Origin: Methylobacterium sp. WL119
GTDB lineage: Bacteria; Pseudomonadota; Alphaproteobacteria; Rhizobiales; Beijerinckiaceae
Reading direction: 5' to 3'
Assembly: GCF_008039875.1 (NCBI RefSeq)
Contig: NZ_VRUU01000049.1
Location: forward strand, 1-38,788
Length of the DNA stretch: 38,788 nucleotides
A model generated the notes under the pieces. The model saw only the letters and a program-made list of their open reading frames with translations, had not been told where the DNA came from and searched no databases. The first letter of the stretch is position 1; each line of letters opens with the position of its first letter. Below, one piece after another: positions 24,302 to 32,758 of the stretch. A program made the translations under genes and the position numbers.

Positions 24302-24715
24302 ATGACCCTTCGTCTTTCCAGCACCTTCGCCGCTCTCGTCCTGGCCTCGGCCACCATGACCGCCCCCGTCGCCTTCGCCAAGCCGATGACCGGCGCCCAG
24401 GCGGTCAAGATGATCGACACCGACAACGACGGCACCGTCGACATGAAGGAGATCGAGGCGACCGCCTCGGCGACCTTCGATCGCCTCGAGAAGGATGCCG
24501 ACGGCACCCTCGACAAGAAGGAGCTGAAGGGCCGCCTGAGCGCCGCCGGCCTGAAGAAGGCCGACCCGGACAACGACGGCACGATCGACAAGAAGGAATA
24601 CCTCGCCGCCGTCGCCGACCGCTTCCAGGCCGCCGACCCGGACAACGACGGCACGCTCGACGCCAAGGAGCTGAAGTCCCCCGCCGGCAAGGCTCTGCTG
24701 ATGCTGATCAAGTGA
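24302..24715 (+). CDS. lanM: Lanmodulin-like periplasmic EF-hand protein
   Basis: A 137-residue protein with a signal peptide (about 1-26) and four EF-hand loops at 39-50, 63-74, 88-99 and 112-123. Loops are separated by 12, 13 and 12 residues, the tight spacing that sets lanmodulin apart from calmodulin-like proteins (about 25). All loops have Asp at 3, 5 and 9, DGT at 5-7 and Glu at 12. Loops 3 and 4 begin DPDNDGT, with the proline at position 2 that marks lanmodulin; loop 1 is DTDNDGT and loop 2 EKDADGT. Length and the KSPAGKALLMLIK tail also match M. extorquens LanM. Picomolar lanthanide binding is known for LanM; selectivity here is inferred. It has its own leader and terminator. Confidence 0.88.
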   Translation: MTLRLSSTFAALVLASATMTAPVAFAKPMTGAQAVKMIDTDNDGTVDMKEIEATASATFDRLEKDADGTLDKKELKGRLSAAGLKKADPDNDGTIDKKEYLAAVADRFQAADPDNDGTLDAKELKSPAGKALLMLIK

Positions 24716-24723
24716 CCCTCGGG

Positions 24724-24743
24724 CGCGACCCTGCGGGGTCGCG
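24724..24743 (+). terminator. First hairpin after lanM
   Basis: CGCGACCC pairs perfectly with GGGTCGCG around a 4-nt loop, eight bases after the lanM stop. Confidence 0.5.
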
Positions 24744-24759
24744 TCGGATGTGCCACCTG

Positions 24760-24795
24760 CGAGCCGCCCCGGAAACGGGCGCGGCTCGTTTTCGT
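24760..24795 (+). terminator. Rho-independent terminator of lanM
   Basis: CGAGCCGC-CCCG pairs with CGGG-C-GCGGCTCG, twelve pairs with one bulged C80 and a GAAA tetraloop, followed by TTTTCGTT. This is the best canonical terminator in the window. Confidence 0.8.
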
Positions 24796-24848
24796 TCGGA
24801 CGCTTCCTGACGCACGTCCGGTTCCGCTTCCCGTCCTGCACCCGCCTC

Positions 24849-24888
24849 CACCGGACCCTTGCACCGGCCCCTTGGCACCGGACCCTTG
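24849..24888. repeat. Short tandem direct repeat, three copies
   Basis: Three imperfect copies of CACCGGACCCTTG (13-14 bp) start at 24849, 24862 and 24876 in the gap between lanM and the next gene. No function is evident; slipped-strand duplication is the simplest origin. Confidence 0.65.
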
Positions 24889-24982
24889 CGGCCGACCGTG
24901 CGACGTCGCGCGACATGCGAATCCTGTTGACGCATCTCAACCATAGGATGCAAGCTTGCTCCGTCGTGGGGGCAATATCAGC

Positions 24983-25366
24983 ATGAGCATCGATCACCCG
25001 AAGGTCGCGGACCAGCCTTCCCTCGTCGCGGAGATGCGCGAGATCATCGAGGAGACCCGCAAGACGATCGAGGCGTCGCAGGGGATCCTCGACCGCTGCA
25101 CGGCTCACGTCGCCGAGGCTCACAGTGCGGAGGCTCGGGCCGCCGAGGGGACGTCCGGCGATCCGTTCCGTCAACTGGCCGACGCGGCCAGCGAGACCGT
25201 CAGCCTGCTCGAAGGCATCGCCGACGGCCTGATCGTCGCCTACGAGTACGCCAAGCTCGACAACGATCCGCCGACGCTCGCCCTGATCGAGAGGGCGATG
25301 CTGCATGTCGGCCGGCGCCTCGCCCAGGCCGTCGGCCCGAAGCAGGCCGGCCTCGCCCGCCACTAA
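24983..25366 (+). CDS. Hypothetical helical protein
   Basis: A 127-residue cytoplasmic protein without signal peptide or membrane segment. It is acidic and appears almost wholly helical, with a heptad-like N-terminal part (SLVAEMREIIEETRKTIEAS) and one cysteine near position 39. ATG 24983 has GGGGG about 14 nt upstream; an in-frame TTG at 24956 is less likely. It converges on tamB with 13 nt between stops. I do not recognise a family. Its position after lanM is separated by a strong terminator, so it need not be functionally linked to it. Confidence 0.65.
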   Translation: MSIDHPKVADQPSLVAEMREIIEETRKTIEASQGILDRCTAHVAEAHSAEARAAEGTSGDPFRQLADAASETVSLLEGIADGLIVAYEYAKLDNDPPTLALIERAMLHVGRRLAQAVGPKQAGLARH

Positions 25367-25379
25367 GCGCGTCGCGCGC

Positions 25380-28300
25380 TCAGTATTCCCATTCCGCGCC
25401 GACGCCGACGCTGGTGCGGCCGTCGCTGCCGGCCTCGCCCTGGATCTTCACCCGGCGCGTCACGTCGTAGTCGATGGTCGCGCCCGTGTCGGCCGGCTTG
25501 GCGCCGGCCTTGATGCCGACGCTGAGGCGATCGCTGAGGTAGCGCGAGGCGCCGCGCCCCGGGCCGCCGCTGGTCCCGGTCGAGACGTCGAGGCTGTCGA
25601 GCCCGAGGCCCTTGCGCGCCGCCTCGAACACGTCGACGCCCCCTGCCCCGCCCGAGAGCTGCGACACGGCCTGCGCCAGCTGCAGCGCCTGGAACGGCGA
25701 CAGGCTGCCCGACGCCTTCTTGAACAGCAGCCGCGACAGCACCTCGTCCTGCGGCAGGCTCGGGTCCGAGGAGATCGCGAAGACCGGGCTGTCGGCCGGC
25801 CCCGAGACCGCGATGCGGGCGGTGATGTCGGTGGCCTTTGTCTCGGCGACGAAGTCGAGGTCGGGGGCCGCGATGGCGCCGCCGAAGGTCACGCGGCCGC
25901 GGGTGAAGTCGAGGCGCTGCCCGATCACCGCGAGACGCCCGCGCCGAAGCTCGAACGCGCCGTTCGCGTTCGGGTCGCGCGAGGTGCCGGTGACGCGCAA
26001 GCTCCCGCCGAGCTCGGCGTCGATGCCGCGCCCGCGCACGAAGATGCGGTTCGGAGCGCTCACCGCGACGTCGAGGGTGGCGTCGAACGGCACGGCGGGC
26101 TTGCCGCGCGCGCCGCGTCTTCCCACGGCCGCCACCTGCGCCCCGCGTAGGGCCTTGGCGTCGAGCCGGGCGCGGATGTCGGGCGGGGTGTTGACCCGGC
26201 GGATGCCCGGCAGCGGCTGCACCGTCGCGGGCAGCCGGTCAGGCACCGACACGTCGATCGAGACCACGTCGACGCGGCCGGCGATCCGCGGCGTGCGCGA
26301 CAGCGGGCCGGAGAGCGCGAGGTTCAGGCTCGCCACCGCCGTCATCAGCGGGCTCGAGATCAGCTCGGCGCGCTCGCCCGCGATGCGGATCGTGCCCGGG
26401 AACCCGGCCTGGGGCTCGAGCGCCACGCGGCCGTCGGCGCGCAGCGTCCCGCCGTTGCGGGTCGCCAGGGTGAGGCGTTCCAGCACGACCGCGTCGCCGC
26501 GCCCCGTGGCGCGGCCCTCGATGTTGGTCAGCCGGATGCCGTTGAGCGGGTCGGTGAAGCTGCCGCCCGACAGCGTCGCGCTGCCCTCCGCCCGCGGTGC
26601 GGCGAGCGTGCCCGTCACCCCCGCATCGATCGCCACCCGCCCGGCGACCCGCTGGCCGCCGACGCTGAGCAGGCTGTTGGCGAGCGCCGCGTCGAGCGTT
26701 CCCCGCGCCTTCACCGCGAGGCTGCCGCCGGCCGCCGCCGGCAGCGAGCCGGACAGGGTCATCGCGACGCCGGGCCCCGCGGTGATGCGGCCGTCGAGCC
26801 CGATCCGGCCGTCGCCGAGGTCGCCCGACGCCCGGGCCTCGATCGGCGGCAGGCCGGCCTTGCGCGTCTCCGGCGTGACGAGGCGGGCGACGGTGAGGGC
26901 GTAGTGCCCCTGCGGCCGATCCGTCGGCCCCCGGATCGCGGCCTCGCCGTCCAGGGTGCCGCTCAGCGCCAGGCCGGGCGCGGCGATGCGCGCGAGCGCC
27001 AGCGGCAGGGCGCGGATGCCGATCGTCAGGTCGTTGTCGCGCCCGGCCTTGCCCGCGACGGTGACGCGGCCGCCGCCCGCGGCGATCGTCAGGTCATCGA
27101 TCCGCGCGCCGCCGCCTTCGAGGGTCACCGTCGCAGGGCCCGCGAGCGCCAGCCGGTCGGCGCCCCGCGCGGCGGAGACGCGCAGCAGGTCGATCCGGGT
27201 GGCCGCGTCCGAGCCGTGGCCCGGGACGAGGCGGGCGGCGCCGTCGAGGTCGAAGCCGCGGGCGCGCGCCTTAAGCACGAGATCGGTCGCCGCCGGGGAG
27301 CCCGCCGCCGTCAGGCGCACCGTGTCGAGGATCTGGTCGGCGGCGACGATGCGGTCGGCCTCGGCCCGCCCGTCGATCCGCGGCGCCCCGAGAAGGTCCT
27401 GTCCCGTCAGGTCCGCGTCGAGCCGGGCGAGGCCGATCGCGCCGGCCTGCAGGCGCGCGCCGGTCGCGCGGATCGTCGCGTCCTGCCGGCCGCTCGCGCG
27501 GGACAGCGCGATGTCGGCGTCGAGGTGGCCGGCGAGCCGCGTCAGCGCCAGCGGCGTGAGGTCGTCGAGGTCGGCCGCCTTGAGCCGGACCGCGCCCTCC
27601 GTCAGCCGGGTCGCGGCGTCGAGCGCGGCGCTGCCGTCGAGGGTCACCGAGCCGAGTCCGAGCCCGAGCCGGTCGAGGCGCCAGTCGGCCCCCGAGCGCG
27701 CGAGGTGGGCCCCTCCCTGCAGCGGCTTGCCGCCGACGGTGCCGCCGAGGGCGACCGTGCCGTCGAGCGCGCCGGTCAGGTCCTTGAGGGTCGCCTCGAC
27801 CTTCAGGCCCCGCACGGGGCGGCCCATGGCGCTGGCCTCGGACGCGCTGACGAGGGCGAACAGGTCGGGATGCTCGAGGGTCCCCGAGAGCCGCCCGGAC
27901 AGCCCGGCCCGCCCGGCGAGCGCGTCGTCGAGGGCGGACAGGTCCTTCAGGTCGACGTCGAGCTTGGCGTCGGCGACCCGGGCGGTGGCGCGGCCGTCGA
28001 GGCGCGCGACGACGGCCGCGCCCTCGAGCTTCGCGCCGTCGAAGGCGTAGCCGTCGTAGACCTGGGACAGGCGCCCGGTGACGCGCGGAGCCGCCCCGAG
28101 CAGCCCGTCGAGCGCCGGTCGCCCGAGGGACAGCGCCTCGGTGCGGACATCCACCTCCGCGGTCACAGCCTTCCGCGCCGGATCGCCGCCGAGCTTGGCC
28201 GTGCCCGACAGCCTTCCGGCGAGCGGCCGGCCCGCGAGGTCGGAGAAGGCCGAAAGGTCTGACAGCGCGGCCTCGACCGTGCCGGTGAGCGTGTTGCGCC

Positions 28301-29750
28301 CGACGCGGCCGGCATAGTCCGCCCGCATCGTCGGCGCCTCGACGTGCAGGCGCGAGACCGAAACCGCGTTGTCGGGCTCCAGGGTCCCGCGGAAGTCGAA
28401 GGCGGCGCGTGCGCCGAGCGCCCGCCGCAGGGCGGGGTCGGGCAGCGTCAGCCCCTCGACCCGGGCGTCGGCGCTGAGGTCGAAGCGGTCGGCCGCGGTG
28501 GGCTCGGCCGCGAGCCGGGCTTCGACGAGGTCCAGGGCGCTGTCCCGGGTGCGCAGGCCGGCGGCCTTCAGGCTGCCCGCCACGTGCGGCCGGGCGAGCG
28601 GGCCTTTCAGGCTACCGTCGAACACCAGGGTCTTGAGCTCGCTGTCGGCGGCCCGGGTCACCCCGCCCTCGGTCGGCACGGCGCGGGCCTGGAGGGTGAA
28701 GTCGGCGTTCCGTGCCACGTCCAGGGTGCCGCGCGCGTCGAGGCGGGCGGTCCGCGAGGTCAGCTCGAGCCGGTCGATCCTGAGCGCGCCGCCATCGGAA
28801 AACCCGAGGGCGCCGTCGAGCTTGGTCGTGCCGGAGAACACCGCCGCGGCCGGGCCTGGAAGCAGGCCCTCGATGCGCGCGGCGAGGTCGAGGGCGAGGC
28901 GCCGCTCGGCCCCGACCCGCGAGATCCGGGCGCCGCCCTGGGCGCCGATGGTCTCGCCGGCGGAGAAGTCGAGGCGGGCGTTCCAGGCGTCCAGCGTCCC
29001 GCGGCCGTCGAGGTCGAGGTCGACAGGCGGGGCGCCGGGCATGTTCAGGCCCCTGGAGAGCAGGCCGCCGGCCGGCTCGTTCAGGGTCGCCTTCAGCTCC
29101 AGGCGCTCGCCGTGCGGCACGAACAGCAGCTTGAGGCCGAACCGGCCGCCGGCATCCTGGCGCTGCACCGCCGCGTCGAGGTCGAGCCCTTCGGACGGCG
29201 CGCCGAGCTTCGCCCGGCCCTTGGCCGAGAGCCGCGCCGGCTGCCCGGCGAGCCCTTCGCCGAGGACGAGCTCGGCGAGCGAGAAGTCCTTGATCTCGAC
29301 CTTGACCGGCAGGTCCGGCAGCAGGGTGCCGTCGGGCTCTGGCGTCGCGGCGACGGCGGAGGGCACCGGGCGCCGCAGCACGTCGAGCCGGCCGACCTCG
29401 AGGGTGTCGACCTCGAGCCGGCCGGAGAGCAGCGCGAGGCGGCGCCAGACGATGCGCGCCCGGTCGAGCTTCAGCCAGACCCCGTCGCGGTCGCTGATCG
29501 CCACGTCGCGGATCGTGGCGTCCGACGAGAGGGCGCCGTCGACCGCGCCGATGGCGACGCGCGACGACGGGGTGGAGAGCGCGCGCGACAGCAGCCCGCC
29601 GAGCATGGTCTTCTCGGCCTCGTCGGCGGCCTGGGTGACGGCCGCGGGCGCGGCGAGGCCGAGGACGAGCAGGATCGCGACGGCGACGCGGATCCCTCCC
29701 CCCCCTGCGGGGGGAGGGAGAACGCGCGCGAACCGATCCCGTATCCCCAT
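25380..29750 (-). CDS. tamB: Translocation and assembly module protein TamB
   Basis: Large inner-membrane-anchored periplasmic protein, 1456 residues, AsmA-like, that bridges to the outer membrane with TamA and takes part in outer-membrane protein assembly or phospholipid transport. One hydrophobic N-terminal segment (VAVAILLVLGLAAPAAV) is followed by a very long run of beta-strand repeats rich in LDG/ARL/GTL patterns. The C-terminal TamB (DUF490) domain has GRLAVIGQRLDFTRG, SSDPSLPQDEVLSRLLF and ends EWEY. Its ATG shares one base with the tamA stop (TGATG), giving translational coupling. Codons 11-19 contain a perfect 11-bp palindrome described separately. Confidence 0.93.
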   Translation of the reverse strand: MGIRDRFARVLPPPAGGGGIRVAVAILLVLGLAAPAAVTQAADEAEKTMLGGLLSRALSTPSSRVAIGAVDGALSSDATIRDVAISDRDGVWLKLDRARIVWRRLALLSGRLEVDTLEVGRLDVLRRPVPSAVAATPEPDGTLLPDLPVKVEIKDFSLAELVLGEGLAGQPARLSAKGRAKLGAPSEGLDLDAAVQRQDAGGRFGLKLLFVPHGERLELKATLNEPAGGLLSRGLNMPGAPPVDLDLDGRGTLDAWNARLDFSAGETIGAQGGARISRVGAERRLALDLAARIEGLLPGPAAAVFSGTTKLDGALGFSDGGALRIDRLELTSRTARLDARGTLDVARNADFTLQARAVPTEGGVTRAADSELKTLVFDGSLKGPLARPHVAGSLKAAGLRTRDSALDLVEARLAAEPTAADRFDLSADARVEGLTLPDPALRRALGARAAFDFRGTLEPDNAVSVSRLHVEAPTMRADYAGRVGRNTLTGTVEAALSDLSAFSDLAGRPLAGRLSGTAKLGGDPARKAVTAEVDVRTEALSLGRPALDGLLGAAPRVTGRLSQVYDGYAFDGAKLEGAAVVARLDGRATARVADAKLDVDLKDLSALDDALAGRAGLSGRLSGTLEHPDLFALVSASEASAMGRPVRGLKVEATLKDLTGALDGTVALGGTVGGKPLQGGAHLARSGADWRLDRLGLGLGSVTLDGSAALDAATRLTEGAVRLKAADLDDLTPLALTRLAGHLDADIALSRASGRQDATIRATGARLQAGAIGLARLDADLTGQDLLGAPRIDGRAEADRIVAADQILDTVRLTAAGSPAATDLVLKARARGFDLDGAARLVPGHGSDAATRIDLLRVSAARGADRLALAGPATVTLEGGGARIDDLTIAAGGGRVTVAGKAGRDNDLTIGIRALPLALARIAAPGLALSGTLDGEAAIRGPTDRPQGHYALTVARLVTPETRKAGLPPIEARASGDLGDGRIGLDGRITAGPGVAMTLSGSLPAAAGGSLAVKARGTLDAALANSLLSVGGQRVAGRVAIDAGVTGTLAAPRAEGSATLSGGSFTDPLNGIRLTNIEGRATGRGDAVVLERLTLATRNGGTLRADGRVALEPQAGFPGTIRIAGERAELISSPLMTAVASLNLALSGPLSRTPRIAGRVDVVSIDVSVPDRLPATVQPLPGIRRVNTPPDIRARLDAKALRGAQVAAVGRRGARGKPAVPFDATLDVAVSAPNRIFVRGRGIDAELGGSLRVTGTSRDPNANGAFELRRGRLAVIGQRLDFTRGRVTFGGAIAAPDLDFVAETKATDITARIAVSGPADSPVFAISSDPSLPQDEVLSRLLFKKASGSLSPFQALQLAQAVSQLSGGAGGVDVFEAARKGLGLDSLDVSTGTSGGPGRGASRYLSDRLSVGIKAGAKPADTGATIDYDVTRRVKIQGEAGSDGRTSVGVGAEWEY
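29693..29719. repeat. Perfect palindrome inside the first codons of tamB
   Basis: An 11-bp perfect stem, TCCCTCCCCCC with GGGGGGAGGGA, and a 5-nt loop CCTGC lie 31 nt inside tamB, encoding the PPPAGGGG run just before the membrane segment. Its form resembles REP-like palindromes scattered in GC-rich alphaproteobacteria. It could slow translation at the signal anchor. Confidence 0.6.
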
Positions 29751-31744
29751 CAGAACGACTGCCCGAGGCTGATGTAGAGGGCGACCGGGCGCTCGTGGTT
29801 GCCCTTGATCCGGTCGAGGGGGAATGCGACGTCGACGCGGATCGGGCCTATGCCGGTGTAGTAGCGAAGCCCGAGGCCCACCGCGGTGCGGATGCGCTCG
29901 TCGAAGTCGGGGAGCGAGCCGGCGAACGCCGTGCCCGCATCGAAGAACGGCACCACGCCGATCGTGTCGGTGACCTTGATCCGGGCCTCGAACGAGGCTT
30001 CCAGCAGGCTTCGGCCGCCGACCGGCAGGTTGAACGGCCCGCGCGGGCCGAGCGTGCGATAGGGGAAGCCGCGCACCGAGCCGCCGCCGCCGGCGAAGAA
30101 GCGGATGTTGGCCGGAATGTCCTCCAGGCTCGCGCCGGAGATCGAGCCGAAGCCGAGGCGGCCGGCGAGGATGTACCGCGCGTCCTCGTCCAGGGCGTAG
30201 TAGGTCGAGCCCTGCGCCTTGGCGACGAAGATCGACGGATCGGAGCCGAGGAAGCCGGCATAGGGCGTCGCCGAGGCCGTCAGCCGGACGCCCCTGGTCG
30301 GGTCCAGCAGGTTGTCGGTCGAATCGTAGGACACCGAGACCGGGATGCCGACCAGGCGGTAATCGACCTTGCCGAGCGCGTCCTGGGCGCGGCCCGCCTG
30401 CCCCTCGACGCCGACCTGCGCGTAGAACGTGTCCGAGAAGCGGTGGCGGACGCCGAGCGTCCCGCCGGCGGCGTCCGCGACGTAGCTCTGCTGCGCCTCG
30501 CGACCCGCGAACAGGTTGGCGATCAGGTCGTTGCGGGTGCCCCAGAGCGCCGGCTTCACGAAGGTGGCGGACAGGCGCCCGCCGAGCCCGTTCGACTCGA
30601 TGCCGGCGAGCTTGCGCTGCGTGGCGTAGAGATCGTTGCCGAGGTAGAACAGGTCGGCGTCGAGCCGGATCGTCTCGCCGCCGCCGAACAGGTTGCGGTT
30701 GGCGTAGGTCGCGCGGATGCCGGGGCCGTCGACGGTGGAGTAGCGGGCCGAGACGCCGATCAGGTTGCGGTCGCGCTCGGTCACGTCGACGAAGATCGGC
30801 AGGTTGCCCTGCGCATCCAGCGCCTCGCCCTCGCGCACCCGCACCGAGCCGAGGCCCTCGACCTTCACCAGCGCCCGGCGCATGTCGGTGAGCGCCTTCG
30901 GCGAGTACGGGTCGCCCGGCTCCGCGTCGATGAAGGAGCGCACCACCGCCGGGTCGATGTCCTTCGTGCCGCGGACCGTGACCGCGCCGAGGCCGGCCTG
31001 CGGGCCGGGATCGACGGTGAAGGTCACGTCCATGACGTGGGCGGCGTCGTCCACGACGGGATCGCGCGACACCACCTTGGCGAAGGGGTGGCCGCGCTCG
31101 CGGAAGCGGTCGACGATCTTCGCCTCGCGGGCGAGCACGAGGCTGGAGCGCGCCGGCGTCTCGTCGTCGACGCGGGTGAAGCGCTTCGGCAGCACCTCCT
31201 CGGGGAAGGCGGCGCCTTGCGGGTCGCGTACGGTGACGGTGCGCAGGGTGTAGAGCGGCCCGGCATCGACCGCGATGCGGACCGGGACCAGGGTGCGGGC
31301 GCGCTCGGCATCCGCCGCCCGCGCGGCGGCGATCAGCGAGGCCTCGCCGCCGAGCACCACCTCCTCGATCCGGACGGTGACACGGCCCGCGTAGTAGCCG
31401 TAGCCGGAGAGCGCGTCGGGCAGGCGCCGCAGGTCGGCCTCGGCGCGGCGCACCAGCCCTTCCCCGTCCGGCGGCGGCTCGCGGCGCAGGCGGTGGAGGG
31501 TCGAGGTGTCCTCCAGCGTCTTCTCCAGGTCGGAATCGTCGGTGCCCTGGATCTTCAGCGCGTAGGGCAGCGCGGTGGCGCTCGGCGCCAGGGGCTCCTC
31601 CTCGGAGCCGAACAACCCGAACAGGTCGAAGGCCGCGGCCGGCGAGGCGGCCAGGGACAGGCCGGCGGCCATGACGGCGCCGGCGAAGGCGCCGTTGCGG
31701 CCGCGCGGGACGGTGGTGGCGCGATCCGGGTTCCGTCGCGTCAC
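29750..31744 (-). CDS. tamA: Outer-membrane assembly protein TamA (Omp85 family)
   Basis: Outer-membrane barrel partner of TamB, 664 residues. A signal peptide (core AGLSLAASPAAA) is followed by POTRA domains over about residues 60-330. A 16-strand Omp85 barrel follows, carrying the conserved GGGGSVRGFPYRTLG with the VRGF loop-6 motif and a terminal Phe (ISLGQSF). The annotated start is GTG 31744, which overlaps a short upstream frame as GTGA. ATG 31672 would give a shorter, ordinary signal peptide and is equally possible, as neither has a good ribosome site. tamA-tamB form a two-gene operon. Confidence 0.92.
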   Translation of the reverse strand: MTRRNPDRATTVPRGRNGAFAGAVMAAGLSLAASPAAAFDLFGLFGSEEEPLAPSATALPYALKIQGTDDSDLEKTLEDTSTLHRLRREPPPDGEGLVRRAEADLRRLPDALSGYGYYAGRVTVRIEEVVLGGEASLIAAARAADAERARTLVPVRIAVDAGPLYTLRTVTVRDPQGAAFPEEVLPKRFTRVDDETPARSSLVLAREAKIVDRFRERGHPFAKVVSRDPVVDDAAHVMDVTFTVDPGPQAGLGAVTVRGTKDIDPAVVRSFIDAEPGDPYSPKALTDMRRALVKVEGLGSVRVREGEALDAQGNLPIFVDVTERDRNLIGVSARYSTVDGPGIRATYANRNLFGGGETIRLDADLFYLGNDLYATQRKLAGIESNGLGGRLSATFVKPALWGTRNDLIANLFAGREAQQSYVADAAGGTLGVRHRFSDTFYAQVGVEGQAGRAQDALGKVDYRLVGIPVSVSYDSTDNLLDPTRGVRLTASATPYAGFLGSDPSIFVAKAQGSTYYALDEDARYILAGRLGFGSISGASLEDIPANIRFFAGGGGSVRGFPYRTLGPRGPFNLPVGGRSLLEASFEARIKVTDTIGVVPFFDAGTAFAGSLPDFDERIRTAVGLGLRYYTGIGPIRVDVAFPLDRIKGNHERPVALYISLGQSF

Positions 31745-31803
31745 GCGCAGGGGCCGGCCGTCCGCTGCACGTCCGCGGCGTGCGGAAATTCCGTCGCGCT
31801 CAT
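31741..31803 (-). CDS. Possible leader peptide overlapping the tamA start
   Basis: A 20-codon frame starting at ATG 31803, with GAGGGGG about nine bases upstream, ends at TGA 31741, overlapping the GTG start of tamA in the arrangement GTGA. An in-frame ATG at 31836 would give 31 residues. Such overlaps usually mark coupled translation, and it would explain the absence of a ribosome site for tamA. The peptide itself has no recognisable features, so coding status is uncertain. Confidence 0.25.
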   Translation of the reverse strand: MSATEFPHAADVQRTAGPCA

Positions 31804-32237
31804 CTCGAAGTCCCCCCTCGTCGCGATGCCGATCATGCCGGAGCAGGCCTTAAGGAAGGCCGCTGCCGGTGGTCCCCCGCCCGAGCCGGATCCGGGGTGA
31901 TCGGGCGCCGGACCCTCCGTCCGGACCCCATCGCGCACCGGGCCGAACCTAGACGGCCGGGCCGGCTGCGGCAACCTTCGGCGGGCTTCGCAGGGGGCGG
32001 CGCCGGGACTGTCGGCCGGACTCTTGTCAGACGGCAGGCCGCGACCTAACTCCAGCGTGCGTCGATGCTTGCCGGCCGCCGCCGGGTTGCTCCGCCCGCT
32101 GTCCCTTTAGCCACTTGCAAGGGCGTCGCTTCGACTGACATTCCATCTCGACATCCAACCTGCTTCGCCCACCCCCGCGCGTGGACAGCCGCTCGGGCCG
32201 GCAGGCTCAACACATCGATACGACGGAGGTAGGCGCC
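31804..32237. other. Divergent intergenic region between tamA and the cold shock gene
   Basis: This 434-bp stretch holds the promoter side of tamBA on the left and the long leader of the cold shock gene on the right. No convincing coding frame is seen. The octamer palindrome CTTGCAAG (about 32115-32122) stands out. GGAGGT at 32225-32230 is the ribosome site of the cold shock gene. A long 5' leader is usual for cspA genes, where it acts as a temperature-responsive structure; that role here is inferred. Confidence 0.4.
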
Positions 32238-32447
32238 ATGAGCACGGGCACCGTGAAATGGTTCAACGAGACCAAGGGTTACGGCTTCATCCAGCCGGAT
32301 GACGGCGGCAAGGACGTGTTCGTCCACATCTCCGCCGTCGAGCGCGCCGGCATGCGCAACCTGATCGAGGGCCAGAAGCTCTCCTACGAGATCGAGAACG
32401 ACCGGCGCACCGGCAAGCAGTCGGCCGGAAACCTCCAGGCGGCCTGA
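32238..32447 (+). CDS. cspA: Cold shock protein (CspA family)
   Basis: A 69-residue single cold-shock domain that binds single-stranded RNA and DNA and melts RNA structure. Both RNA-binding motifs are intact: RNP1 KGYGFI and RNP2 DVFVHIS, preceded by the typical GTVKWFN start. The strong ribosome site GGAGGT supports the ATG. The C-terminal GKQSAGNLQ tail is typical of alphaproteobacterial members. It forms its own unit with a terminator 12 nt after the stop. Which of several Csp paralogues it corresponds to cannot be told, so the symbol is generic. Confidence 0.96.
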   Translation: MSTGTVKWFNETKGYGFIQPDDGGKDVFVHISAVERAGMRNLIEGQKLSYEIENDRRTGKQSAGNLQAA

Positions 32448-32458
32448 TCCGCGACAGC

Positions 32459-32490
32459 GACGCCTCCGGACGGAGCGGTCCGGGGGCGTC
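32459..32490 (+). terminator. Terminator of the cold shock gene
   Basis: A 13-bp stem, GACGCCTCCGGAC with GTCCGGGGGCGTC (one T-G pair), closes a 6-nt loop directly after the stop codon. Confidence 0.65.
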
Positions 32491-32758
32491 GATCGTCCCG
32501 CTGCGGCATATCCGCATCTGTCCCTGGATTTGCGACGGCGCGACGACGATTGTCACCCATCGCGGCGATTTCCGAATGCAGCTCAGGTTGCACGCCGCCC
32601 ATCCGTCGGTCATTGGCTTTTTCGATTCGCCGCGAGGCGGAATCAGGCTTGCCGAATCCGATTTGCTGAAGGGCCCGTTCCCCCGGCCCCGTCCCGCGGA
32701 TTGATCCGTCGCGGACGCTCCCGAAACCCGAAGTGAGACACCGTACGAGAAAGGTCAG
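32491..32758. other. Gap before the DUF6481-like gene
   Basis: This 268-bp gap is less GC-rich than its surroundings. A 42-codon frame from ATG 32576 to TGA is open but shows only moderate third-position GC and has no clear ribosome site, so I do not call it a gene. AAAGG at 32750-32754 precedes the next ATG. Confidence 0.3.

Noticed and set aside
32576..32704. 42-codon frame between the cold shock gene and the DUF6481-like gene
   Set aside because: No ribosome site, third-position GC only moderate, and no recognisable motif; chance occurrence in a less GC-rich gap is more likely.
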